The position numbers were made by a program, and so were the translations under genes. Of a DNA stretch of 64,000 nucleotides, positions 44,198 through 52,066 are shown piece by piece; within the stretch, counting starts at the first letter, position 1, and the number at the start of each line of letters is the position of its first letter. The notes under the pieces are model-generated. The model was not told the origin of the DNA. It saw only the letters and a list, made by a program, of their open reading frames with translations, and searched no databases. The DNA is from Streptomyces sp. AC550_RSS872 (GTDB lineage: Bacteria > Actinomycetota > Actinomycetes > Streptomycetales > Streptomycetaceae): assembly GCF_019049285.1 (NCBI RefSeq), contig NZ_JAGMUL010000008.1, forward strand, positions 1 to 64,000. Reading direction: 5' to 3'.

Positions 44198-45403
44198 GTG
44201 CCCGAACCCGTAGCCCGTAAGTCCGAACCCGCCGCGCACGACGTCCATCCGCACTCCGCGACCTTGAGGCGGCTCGAGAAGTCCTCCGGTTCTCTCGCCG
44301 CGCAGGCCATCGCGCGGATGGACGAGACGCTGCCGTGGTACCGGGCCATGCCCCCGGAGAACCGTTCCTGGATCGGTCTGGTCGCCCAGGCCGGTATCGC
44401 AGCCTTCACCGAGTGGTTCCGGCATCCCGACGCCCCCCAGGCGATCTCGACCGACGTCTTCGGGACCGCGCCGCGCGAGCTGACCCGCGCCATCACCTTG
44501 CGCCAGACCGTCGAGATGGTGCGCACCACCATCGAGGTCATGGAGTCGGCCATCGACGAGGTGGCCGCCCCCGGTGACGAGAACGTCCTGCGCGAGGCAC
44601 TCCTCGTCTACGCCCGTGAGATCGCCTTCGCCACGGCCCAGGTATACGCCCAGGCCGCGGAGGCACGCGGTGCCTGGGACGCCCGCCTGGAGTCGCTCGT
44701 GGTCAACGCCGTGCTCAGCGGCGAGGCCGACGAGGGTGCCGTGTCGCGCGCCGCCGCACTCGGCTGGAACTCCCCGGAGCACGTCTGTGTCCTCCTCGGT
44801 ACGGCGCCCGACGGGGACAGCGAGCTGACCGTCGAGGCGATCCGGCGGGCCGCCCGGCACGCCAAGCTCCAGGTGCTGACCGGGGTGCTCGGGGACCGGC
44901 TCGTGGTGATCGCGGGCGGCAGCGACAACCCGATCGCCGTCGCCAAGTCGCTGATCGGGCCGTATGCCGCGGGTCCCGTCGTCGCGGGGCCCGTCGTACC
45001 CGATCTCCAGGCCGCCACCCGGTCCGCGCAGGCCGCCGCCGCCGGCCTGAAGGCGTGTTCGGCCTGGCAGGACGCGCCGCGGCCGGTGCTGGCGGACGAT
45101 CTCCTGCCGGAGCGTGCCATCGCGGGGGATCCCAGTGCACGTGAGCAGTTGGTGGAGGAGATCTACAGACCGCTGGAGGAGGCCGGCTCGGCTCTGCTGG
45201 AGACGCTCTCGGTCTATCTGGAGCAGGCGAGCAGCCTGGAGGGGGCCGCACGGATGCTCTTCGTGCATCCCAACACCGTGCGCTACCGGCTTCGACGTGT
45301 GACTGACGTCACCGGCTGGTCGCCTTCCGATGTACGCTCCGCGTTCACCCTGCGCATCGCGCTGATCCTGGGGCGTCTGGTCGACGGCGATCTTCAGCTC
45401 TAG
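44198..45403 (+). CDS. fasR: FasR, activator of the fatty-acid synthase operon
   Basis: 401 residues. The N-terminal part is a long helical region. A GGDEF-like/CdaR middle segment (about 190-290) follows. The C-terminal PucR/CdaR HTH reads ETLSVYLEQASSLEGAARMLFVHPNTVRYRLRRVTDVTGWSPSDVRSAFTLRIALILGRL. Position directly ahead of fabD matches FasR of S. coelicolor (SCO2386), shown to bind and activate the fabD promoter, with acyl-CoAs as effectors in the mycobacterial case. GTG 44198 has no strong ribosome site. Confidence 0.92.
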   Translation: MPEPVARKSEPAAHDVHPHSATLRRLEKSSGSLAAQAIARMDETLPWYRAMPPENRSWIGLVAQAGIAAFTEWFRHPDAPQAISTDVFGTAPRELTRAITLRQTVEMVRTTIEVMESAIDEVAAPGDENVLREALLVYAREIAFATAQVYAQAAEARGAWDARLESLVVNAVLSGEADEGAVSRAAALGWNSPEHVCVLLGTAPDGDSELTVEAIRRAARHAKLQVLTGVLGDRLVVIAGGSDNPIAVAKSLIGPYAAGPVVAGPVVPDLQAATRSAQAAAAGLKACSAWQDAPRPVLADDLLPERAIAGDPSAREQLVEEIYRPLEEAGSALLETLSVYLEQASSLEGAARMLFVHPNTVRYRLRRVTDVTGWSPSDVRSAFTLRIALILGRLVDGDLQL

Positions 45404-45404
45404 C

Positions 45405-45427
45405 GTTTTGTCGGAGGCCCACAAAAC
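45405..45427. promoter_or_regulatory. Inverted repeat between fasR and fabD, possible FasR operator
   Basis: GTTTTGT (45405-45411), a 9-nt centre (CGGAGGCCC) and ACAAAAC (45421-45427). It is AT-rich in an otherwise GC-rich region and lies 65 nt before fabD, where the promoter must be. A weak terminator is the alternative. Confidence 0.55.
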
Positions 45428-45492
45428 CCCCTCGTGTTCTTCGTCCTTGTCCCCACGGGCGGCGGTGCCCGTCCCCAAGAGAGAGTGTGAGA

Positions 45493-46428
45493 GTGCTCGT
45501 ACTCGTCGCTCCCGGCCAGGGCGCCCAGTCGCCCGGCTTCCTGACCCCCTGGCTCGAACTCCCCGGTGCCGCGGACCGCGTCGCCGCATGGTCCGACGCC
45601 ATCGGACTGGACCTTGTCCACTACGGCACGCAGGCCGACGCGGACGCCATCCGGGATACGTCCGTGGCGCAGCCGCTGCTCGTCGCCGCCGGCATCCTGT
45701 CCGCCGCGGCACTCGGCGCTGAGAGGTCCGCCGCCGACGCGGTGGGCGCTCCCGGCGCCGTCGCGGGACACAGCGTCGGTGAGATCACCGCGGCCGCCTT
45801 CGCGGGCGTCCTCGACGACACCGCCGCGCTGACCCTCGTACGCAAGCGGGGTCTGGCCATGGCCGAGACCGCCGCGATCACCGAGACGGGTATGTCGGCG
45901 CTGCTCGGCGGCGACCCGGAGACCTCGCTCGCGCACCTGGAGAAGCTGGGTCTGACCCCGGCGAACATGAACGGCGCCGGTCAGATCGTGGCCGCGGGCA
46001 CCATGGAGCAGCTCGCCGCGCTGAACGAGGACAAGCCCGAGGGTGTGCGCAAGGTCGTCCCGCTGAAGGTCGCGGGCGCGTTCCACACGCACCACATGGG
46101 TCCGGCGGTCGACAAGCTGGCCGAGGCCGCCAAGGAGCTCGTGCCCGCCGACCCGCAGGTCACCTACGTCTCCAACAAGGACGGCAGGACGGTCACCACC
46201 GGTGCCGAGGTCCTGGAGCGTCTGGTCGGGCAGGTCGCCAACCCGGTCCGCTGGGACCTGTGCATGGAGACCTTCAAGGAGCTCGGCGTCACCGCCCTGA
46301 TCGAGGTGTGCCCGGGTGGCACGCTGACCGGTCTGGCCAAGCGCGCACTGCCGGGTGTGAAGACCCTGGCGCTGAAGACCCCCGACGACCTGGACGCTGC
46401 TCGCGAGCTCATCGCAGAGCACGCCTGA
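45493..46428 (+). CDS. fabD: Malonyl-CoA:ACP transacylase
   Basis: 311 residues. LVLVAPGQGAQSPGFL opens the fold; the nucleophile is S94 in VAGHSVGEITA; GAFHTHHMGP carries the His partner and VAGTMEQL/VCPGGTLTGLAK complete the pattern. It transfers malonyl from CoA to AcpP for FabH and FabF, and may serve polyketide synthases too. GTG 45493 is chosen (MLVLVAPG...); GTG 45487 in the same frame is possible. fabH follows after 14 nt. Confidence 0.97.
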   Translation: MLVLVAPGQGAQSPGFLTPWLELPGAADRVAAWSDAIGLDLVHYGTQADADAIRDTSVAQPLLVAAGILSAAALGAERSAADAVGAPGAVAGHSVGEITAAAFAGVLDDTAALTLVRKRGLAMAETAAITETGMSALLGGDPETSLAHLEKLGLTPANMNGAGQIVAAGTMEQLAALNEDKPEGVRKVVPLKVAGAFHTHHMGPAVDKLAEAAKELVPADPQVTYVSNKDGRTVTTGAEVLERLVGQVANPVRWDLCMETFKELGVTALIEVCPGGTLTGLAKRALPGVKTLALKTPDDLDAARELIAEHA

Positions 46429-46442
46429 CAAGGAGCCCGAGC

Positions 46443-47474
46443 ATGGCGAAGCTGAAGCCCAGCAAGGGCGCCCCGTACGCGCGCATCCTCGGTGTCGGCG
46501 GCTACCGGCCGGTCCGGGTGGTGCCCAACGAGGTGATCCTGGAGAAGATCGACTCGTCCGACGAGTGGATCCGCTCGCGCTCCGGTATCGAGACGCGGCA
46601 CTGGGCGAACGACGAGGAGACCGTCGCCGCGATGTCGATCGAGGCGTCCGGCAAGGCCATCGCCGACGCCGGGATCTCCGCCGCGCAGATCGGCGGCGTG
46701 ATCGTCTCGACCGTCTCGAACTTCCGGCAGACGCCGGCCGTCGCGACCGAGATCGCCGACAAGCTCGGCACGAACAAGGCCGCGGCCTTCGACATCTCGG
46801 CCGGCTGCGCGGGCTTCGGCTACGGCCTGACCCTCGCCAAGGGCATGATCGTCGAGGGCAGCGCCGAGTACGTCCTCGTCATCGGTGTGGAGCGGCTGTC
46901 CGACCTCACCGACCTGGAGGACCGGGCGACGGCGTTCCTGTTCGGCGACGGTGCGGGCGCGGTCGTGGTCGGCCCCTCCCAGGAGCCGCACATCGGTCCG
47001 ACGGTGTGGGGTTCCGAGGGCGACAAGTCCGAGACGATCAAGCAGACGGTGCCGTGGGACCAGTTCCGGATCGGCGATGTCTCCCAGCTCCCGCTCGACA
47101 GCGAGGGAAACGTCAAGTTCCCCGCCATCACGCAGGAGGGCCAGGCGGTGTTCCGCTGGGCCGTGTTCGAGATGGCGAAGGTCGCCCAGCAGGCGCTGGA
47201 CGCGGCCGGGATCACCCCGGACGACCTGGACGTCTTCATTCCGCACCAGGCCAACGAGCGGATCATCGACTCGATGGTGAAGACACTCAAGCTGCCGGAG
47301 CATGTCACGGTCGCCCGCGATGTGCGCACCACCGGCAACACCTCGGCCGCCTCGATCCCGCTCGCGATGGAGCGGCTTCTGGCGACCGGCGAGGCGAAGA
47401 GCGGCGACACCGCGCTAGTCATCGGATTCGGGGCGGGTCTCGTATACGCCGCGACGGTCGTTACTCTCCCCTAG
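46443..47474 (+). CDS. fabH: 3-oxoacyl-ACP synthase III
   Basis: 343 residues. The Cys-His-Asn triad is visible: C122 in DISAGCAGFGYGL, His in VFIPHQANERI and Asn in TTGNTSAASIPLAM. It condenses acetyl- or branched acyl-CoA with malonyl-ACP, the first step in fatty acids. In Streptomyces it prefers branched starters. ATG 46443 follows AAGGAG and is 14 nt from fabD. The gap to acpP is 111 nt. Confidence 0.98.
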   Translation: MAKLKPSKGAPYARILGVGGYRPVRVVPNEVILEKIDSSDEWIRSRSGIETRHWANDEETVAAMSIEASGKAIADAGISAAQIGGVIVSTVSNFRQTPAVATEIADKLGTNKAAAFDISAGCAGFGYGLTLAKGMIVEGSAEYVLVIGVERLSDLTDLEDRATAFLFGDGAGAVVVGPSQEPHIGPTVWGSEGDKSETIKQTVPWDQFRIGDVSQLPLDSEGNVKFPAITQEGQAVFRWAVFEMAKVAQQALDAAGITPDDLDVFIPHQANERIIDSMVKTLKLPEHVTVARDVRTTGNTSAASIPLAMERLLATGEAKSGDTALVIGFGAGLVYAATVVTLP

Positions 47475-47585
47475 GCACTCCGTGCCGGATCTTGCGAGCC
47501 GGCGCGGGAACCGCACCACCCGCCGCTGCCGCGGCGGAAGCGAAAACTCGCTGAACAACCTGAACAACAACGAAGGAGCGCCAAG

Positions 47586-47834
47586 ATGGCCGCCACTCAG
47601 GAAGAGATCGTCGCCGGTCTCGCCGACATCGTGAACGAGATCGCCGGCATCCCGGTTGAGGACGTCCAGCTGGACAAGTCCTTCACCGACGACCTGGACG
47701 TCGACTCGCTGTCCATGGTCGAGGTCGTCGTCGCCGCCGAAGAGCGCTTCGACGTGAAGATCCCGGACGAGGACGTCAAGAACCTCAAGACCGTGGGCGA
47801 CGCGACCGACTACATCCTCAAGCACCAGGGCTGA
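47586..47834 (+). CDS. acpP: Acyl carrier protein
   Basis: 82 residues, acidic. The phosphopantetheine site is S41 in DDLDVDSLSMVEVV. Helix I is VAGLADIVNEIAGIPVEDV, and the end VKNLKTVGDATDYILKHQG is standard. GAAGGAG lies 6 nt before ATG 47586. It carries the growing acyl chain between FabD, FabH, FabF and reductases. An intergenic hairpin follows before fabF. Confidence 0.98.
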   Translation: MAATQEEIVAGLADIVNEIAGIPVEDVQLDKSFTDDLDVDSLSMVEVVVAAEERFDVKIPDEDVKNLKTVGDATDYILKHQG

Positions 47835-47865
47835 TCCTCCGATCACGCCTCTGGGCTGACTGCCC

Positions 47866-47883
47866 CGCCACCCGGCGGTGGCG
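47866..47883 (+). other. Short hairpin between acpP and fabF
   Basis: CGCCACC (47866-47872) pairs with GGTGGCG (47877-47883) around CGGC. It may stabilise the acpP 3' end or partly stop transcription before fabF. Confidence 0.6.
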
Positions 47884-47918
47884 CCGCTGAATCCCCATTC
47901 CTTGGAGAAAGAATTCCC

Positions 47919-49190
47919 GTGAGCCCGACCAATCGCACCGTGGTCGTCACCGGTATCGGCGCAACCACACCGCTGGGTGGCGACGCAGCCTCTACCTGGG
48001 AGGGCCTGATCGCCGGCAAGTCCGGCGTCAAGCCCCTGGAGCAGGAGTGGGCCGCCGACCAGGCGGTCCGTATCGCCGCGCCGGTCGCCGTGGAGCCGAC
48101 CGAGGTCATCCCGCGGCCGCAGGCCCGCCGACTGGACCGTTCGGCGCAGTTCGCGCTGATCGCCGCCCAGGAGGCGTGGAAGGACGCCGGGTTCGAGGCC
48201 AAGGCCGGTGAGGACCCGAACGTCGACCCCGACCGCCTGGGCGCGGTAGTCGCCTCCGGCATCGGCGGCGTGACGACCCTGCTCGACCAGTACGACGTGC
48301 TCAAGGAGAAGGGCGTCCGCCGCGTCTCCCCGCACACCGTCCCCATGCTGATGCCGAACGGCCCCTCCGCCAACGTGGGCCTGCTCGTGGGTGCCCGTGC
48401 GGGCGTGCACACGCCGGTGTCCGCCTGCGCGTCGGGCGCCGAGGCCATCGGCTACGCCATCGAGATGATCCGCACCGGCCGCGCCGACGTCGTCGTCGCG
48501 GGTGGCACGGAGGCGGCGATCCACCCGCTGCCCATCGCCGCGTTCGGCAACATGATGGCGATGTCCAAGAACAACGACGACCCGCAGGGCGCGTCGCGTC
48601 CCTACGACGTCGCCCGCGACGGCTTCGTCCTCGGTGAGGGCGCCGGCGTGATCGTCCTGGAGTCCGCCGAGCACGCCGCGGGGCGCGGGGCGCGCGTGTA
48701 CGCGGAGGCGGTCGGGCAGGGCATCTCCGCCGACGCGCACGACATCGTGCAGCCCGAGCCCGAGGGGCGCGGTATCTCGCAGGCCCTCCAGAACCTGCTG
48801 GACAGCAACGACCTGGACCCGGCGGAGATCGTGCACGTCAACGCGCACGCGACGTCGACGCCGGCCGGTGACATCGCCGAGCTGAAGGCTTTGCGGAAGG
48901 TGTTCGGTGACGACGCCGACCACATGGCGGTGTCCGCGACGAAGTCGATGACCGGGCATCTGCTGGGTGGTGCCGGTGGTGTCGAGACGGTCGCGACCGT
49001 GCTCGCGCTGTACCACCGGGTGGCTCCGCCGACCATCAATGTCGAGAACCTGGACCCCGAGGCCGAGGCGAATGCCGACGTCATTCGGGGGGAGGCGCGG
49101 AAGTTGCCTGTCGAGGGGCGGATTGCTGCGCTGAACGACTCGTTCGGGTTCGGTGGGCACAATGTGGTGCTGGCGTTCCGGACGGTCTGA
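47919..49190 (+). CDS. fabF: 3-oxoacyl-ACP synthase II
   Basis: 423 residues. The KAS II triad is C170 (TPVSACASGAEAIGYAI), His in VHVNAHATSTPAGD and His in KSMTGHLLGGAGG. RPYDVARDGFVLGEGAG is present as expected. It elongates acyl-ACP with malonyl-ACP. GTG 47919 has GGAGAAA upstream. The operon ends at a hairpin 21 nt downstream. Confidence 0.98.
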   Translation: MSPTNRTVVVTGIGATTPLGGDAASTWEGLIAGKSGVKPLEQEWAADQAVRIAAPVAVEPTEVIPRPQARRLDRSAQFALIAAQEAWKDAGFEAKAGEDPNVDPDRLGAVVASGIGGVTTLLDQYDVLKEKGVRRVSPHTVPMLMPNGPSANVGLLVGARAGVHTPVSACASGAEAIGYAIEMIRTGRADVVVAGGTEAAIHPLPIAAFGNMMAMSKNNDDPQGASRPYDVARDGFVLGEGAGVIVLESAEHAAGRGARVYAEAVGQGISADAHDIVQPEPEGRGISQALQNLLDSNDLDPAEIVHVNAHATSTPAGDIAELKALRKVFGDDADHMAVSATKSMTGHLLGGAGGVETVATVLALYHRVAPPTINVENLDPEAEANADVIRGEARKLPVEGRIAALNDSFGFGGHNVVLAFRTV

Positions 49191-49210
49191 TCGCGGCGTT
49201 GGTTGAGGGT

Positions 49211-49238
49211 GGCCCGGACTCTGGGAAGAGTTCGGGCC
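49211..49238 (+). terminator. fabF terminator
   Basis: GGCCCGGACTC (49211-49221) pairs with GAGTTCGGGCC (49228-49238), one mismatch, loop TGGGAA. Confidence 0.85.
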
Positions 49239-49288
49239 ATCGCCGTTGGTGGTTCTGTTGTGTGCCGAGTGCCGGTCGGTGGGGGCTT

Positions 49289-49336
49289 GTCGCGCCCGCG
49301 CGGCGGAGCCGCACATCGATACAGCCCCGCGCCCCT
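49289..49336. repeat. Family B interspersed repeat
   Basis: GTCGCGCCCGCGCGGCGGAG, then CCGCACATCGATACAGCCCC and GCGCCCCT to 49336, between the convergent fabF and DUF3145 genes. It is nearly identical to the copy near 61559. Confidence 0.85.
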
Positions 49337-49366
49337 GAAACTACCGGCGTTGCCGGCCGCCTCTCT

Positions 49367-49861
49367 CTAGACGACCTGGTGCAGCCAGCGCACCGGCGCG
49401 CCCTCACCCGCGTACCTGAACGGCTCCAGCTCGTCGTCCCACGGCTTGCCGAGCAGCTTGGCGATCTCTGCTTCCAGCTCGGTCTCGCCGCGCTGTGCAC
49501 GCGCCAGGGCCGCCCTCAGCCGGTCCTCCGGGATCAGGATGTCGCCGTGGATGCCGGTGACGGCGTGGAAGATGCCCAGGTCGGGGGTGCAGCTGTAGCG
49601 TTCGCCCTCGGCGGTGGGGCAGGGCTCGGCCGTGACCTCGAAGCGCAGCAGATGCCAACCGCGCAGGGCGGAGGCCAGCTTGGAGGCGGTGCCCGCCTCG
49701 GCCTGCCAGGAGAACTCCGAGCGCCAGGTGCCGGGCGCGGCGGGCTGCCGGATCCAGTCGAGGTTGACGCGCGTACCGAGCACCCCGGCGATGGCCCACT
49801 CGACATGCGGGCACAGCGCGCGCGGCGCGGAGTGCACGTACAGAACTCCACGTGTCGTCAC
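49367..49861 (-). CDS. DUF3145 family protein
   Basis: 164 residues. It begins MTTRGVLYVHSAPRALCPHVEWAIAGVLG; continues WRSEFSWQAEAGTASKLASALRGWHLLRFEVTAE; and ends GKPWDDELEPFRYAGEGAPVRWLHQVV, the typical sequence of this actinobacterial family found beside fabF. The function is unknown; the spacing to fatty-acid genes is suggestive only. GTG 49861 has AGGT 5 nt upstream. Confidence 0.9.
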   Translation of the reverse strand: MTTRGVLYVHSAPRALCPHVEWAIAGVLGTRVNLDWIRQPAAPGTWRSEFSWQAEAGTASKLASALRGWHLLRFEVTAEPCPTAEGERYSCTPDLGIFHAVTGIHGDILIPEDRLRAALARAQRGETELEAEIAKLLGKPWDDELEPFRYAGEGAPVRWLHQVV

Positions 49862-50116
49862 CGGGACCTCCGGGCAGAGCGGACATCTTGCGAACTGGCG
49901 GACGATAGTGGCCGGGAAGCCACGTTGATGGCGAGGCTACCGTGCGGCGGCGCAAGGAGTGTGACGTACCGTCGGTCCCGGTGCCGCCAAACGCCCGCCA
50001 TTCACCCGGCAGGACGCTTGTGCGGGTGTGAGCCGTTGCATGAGCCGGGTGGGAACCCTCGTGCGTTGTCATGGGTTGGAGACCATGACGGGGTTGAGCG
50101 AGGGGATGGACCACGG

Positions 50117-50998
50117 ATGCCGAAGCGACGGCACCTTTCGCGCGCGGTGTTCGCCGCCGTGACCGCGACCGTTCTGGGCGTGGCCGGCTGTGACGCCGTC
50201 GGCGGCAACTCCCCGGCGCCGTCCGGCACCGAGGCGCGCCCGTCGCCGAAGCCGACGCCGGCCTGGGACCGCAGTCCGGCGTCGATCGCGGCTGTCGGCG
50301 ACTCCATCACGACCGGTTTCGACGCCTGTACGGTCCTGTCGGACTGCCCCGAGGTGTCGTGGGTGACCGGCAGCAGTCCCCAGGTCGACAGTCTCGCCGT
50401 ACGGCTGCTGGGGAAGGCGAACGCGGCCGAGCGCAGCTGGAACCACGCGGTGACCGGGGCGCGAATGGCGGACCTGCCGGGGCAGATGGCGCGGGCGGTG
50501 GCGCACAGACCGGAGCTGGTCGCGGTGATGGCGGGGGCGAACGACGCCTGCCGGGACACGACGGACGCGATGACGTCGGTGGCCGATTTCCGCACGCAGT
50601 TCGAGGACGCCATGGGCACGTTGCGCAAGGCGCTGCCGAAGACGCAGGTGTATGTGGCGAGCGTGCCGAATCTGATGCGGCTGTGGGAGCAGGGCCGTAC
50701 CAGTCAGGTGGGCCGGCAGGTGTGGAAGCTCGGTATCTGCCCGTCGATGCTGGGCGACGCCGAGTCGCTGACCGCGGCGGCGAACCAGCGGCGCGAGACG
50801 GTGCAGGGGCGGGTCGAGGCGTACAACGAGGTGCTGGAGGAGGTCTGTGAGAAGGACCGCCATTGCCGGTTCGACGACGGCGCGGTGTACGACTTCCGGT
50901 TCGGTGCCGAGCAGCTGAGCCAGTGGGACTGGTTCCATCCGAGCGTGAACGGTCAGGCGCGGCTGGCCGACATCGCCTACCGGAGGATCACGAACTAG
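50117..50998 (+). CDS. SGNH/GDSL hydrolase lipoprotein
   Basis: 293 residues. The lipobox is L-G-V-A-G-C at C25, followed by a Pro/Ser linker. The four SGNH blocks are visible: VGDSITTGF (Ser), GARMADLPGQ (Gly), MAGANDACRD (Asn) and WDWFHPSVNGQ (Asp/His). It is anchored on the outer face of the membrane and is probably an esterase on lipids or glycans. The gene lies in the same direction as galM, 10 nt upstream of it, suggesting co-transcription. Confidence 0.93.
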   Translation: MPKRRHLSRAVFAAVTATVLGVAGCDAVGGNSPAPSGTEARPSPKPTPAWDRSPASIAAVGDSITTGFDACTVLSDCPEVSWVTGSSPQVDSLAVRLLGKANAAERSWNHAVTGARMADLPGQMARAVAHRPELVAVMAGANDACRDTTDAMTSVADFRTQFEDAMGTLRKALPKTQVYVASVPNLMRLWEQGRTSQVGRQVWKLGICPSMLGDAESLTAAANQRRETVQGRVEAYNEVLEEVCEKDRHCRFDDGAVYDFRFGAEQLSQWDWFHPSVNGQARLADIAYRRITN

Positions 50999-51008
50999 TG
51001 TTCCGCTC

Positions 51009-51986
51009 ATGAGCGAACACTTCGGCACACTTTCCGACGGTACGCGGATCCATCGCTGGACGCTGGAGCGCGCGGGCGTCCGGGTCCGGGTGCTGTCGTA
51101 CGGCGGGATCGTGCAGTCGCTCCAGGTGCCGGACCGGGACGGGCACCCGGCGGACGTGGTGCTGGGCTTCGCCGACCTGGACGGGTACCTCACCCACCCC
51201 GGGCCGTATCTCGGCGCGCTCATCGGGCGGTACGCCAACCGGATCGCGGGTGGCCGCTTCCCGCTGGACGGCCTGACGTACGCGCTCGATCGCAACAACG
51301 CGCCCAACTCCCTGCACGGCGGCGAGCGCGGCTTCGACAAGCGGGTGTGGGAGGTGACGCCGGTCGAGCACGGTGTGCGGCTCAGCCGGGTCAGCCCGCA
51401 CGGCGAGGAGGGTTTCCCGGGGCGTCTCGACGTCTCGGCGACCTACACCCTGGACGCGGACGGGGCGCTTCGGATCGCGTACGAGGCGGTGACGGACGCG
51501 CCGACCGTGGTGAACATGACCAACCACAGCTACTTCAACCTCGCCGGGGCGCAGGCGGGGAGCGCGGGCGGTCATGAACTGCGACTGGCCGCCTCCCGGT
51601 TCACCCCGGTCGACGCGGACCTCATTCCGGCCGGCGCGCCGGCCGAGGTCGCGGGCACACGCTTCGACTTCCGTGAGGCGCGGAAGGTCGGCGCGGGGTA
51701 CGACCACAACTTCGTGCTCGACAAGGGGGTGACGGGGAGCGCGCAGGAGGTCGCCGAGCTGTACGACCCGTCGACGGGGCGGGCGCTGACGGTGGCGACC
51801 ACCGAGCCCGGGCTCCAGCTGTACACGGCCGACCATCTCACCGGGCCGTTCGCGCCGGGCGACGGCATCGCGCTGGAGACCCAGCACTTCCCGGACTCCC
51901 CGAACCGGCCGGAGTTCCCGAGTACGGTGCTGCGGCCGGGCGAGGTGTTCCGTTCGGAGACGGTGTACGGCTTCTCGGCCCGCTGA
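51009..51986 (+). CDS. galM: Aldose 1-epimerase
   Basis: 325 residues. LSYGGIVQSLQVPDRDG, YANRIAGGRFPLDG, NSLHGGERGFDKRVW (His), VVNMTNHSYFNLAG (catalytic His) and YDHNFVLD, plus a C-terminal Glu in FPSTVLRPGE, match the galactose mutarotase fold. It interconverts alpha and beta anomers of aldoses. It has no signal peptide. It is convergent with a GH3 glucosidase across a strong terminator; the two may act on the same sugars. Confidence 0.94.
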   Translation: MSEHFGTLSDGTRIHRWTLERAGVRVRVLSYGGIVQSLQVPDRDGHPADVVLGFADLDGYLTHPGPYLGALIGRYANRIAGGRFPLDGLTYALDRNNAPNSLHGGERGFDKRVWEVTPVEHGVRLSRVSPHGEEGFPGRLDVSATYTLDADGALRIAYEAVTDAPTVVNMTNHSYFNLAGAQAGSAGGHELRLAASRFTPVDADLIPAGAPAEVAGTRFDFREARKVGAGYDHNFVLDKGVTGSAQEVAELYDPSTGRALTVATTEPGLQLYTADHLTGPFAPGDGIALETQHFPDSPNRPEFPSTVLRPGEVFRSETVYGFSAR

Positions 51987-52007
51987 GCCCCCCGCCGGGA
52001 GGCCCGA

Positions 52008-52043
52008 AGCCCCGGCCCGGGCGTCAGGACCCGGGCCGGGGCT
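52008..52043. terminator. Bidirectional terminator between galM and the GH3 gene
   Basis: AGCCCCGGCCCGGG (52008-52021) pairs perfectly with 52030-52043 around an 8-nt loop. Confidence 0.9.
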
Positions 52044-52066
52044 GTTCCTGGGGTACTTCTCCCGGC

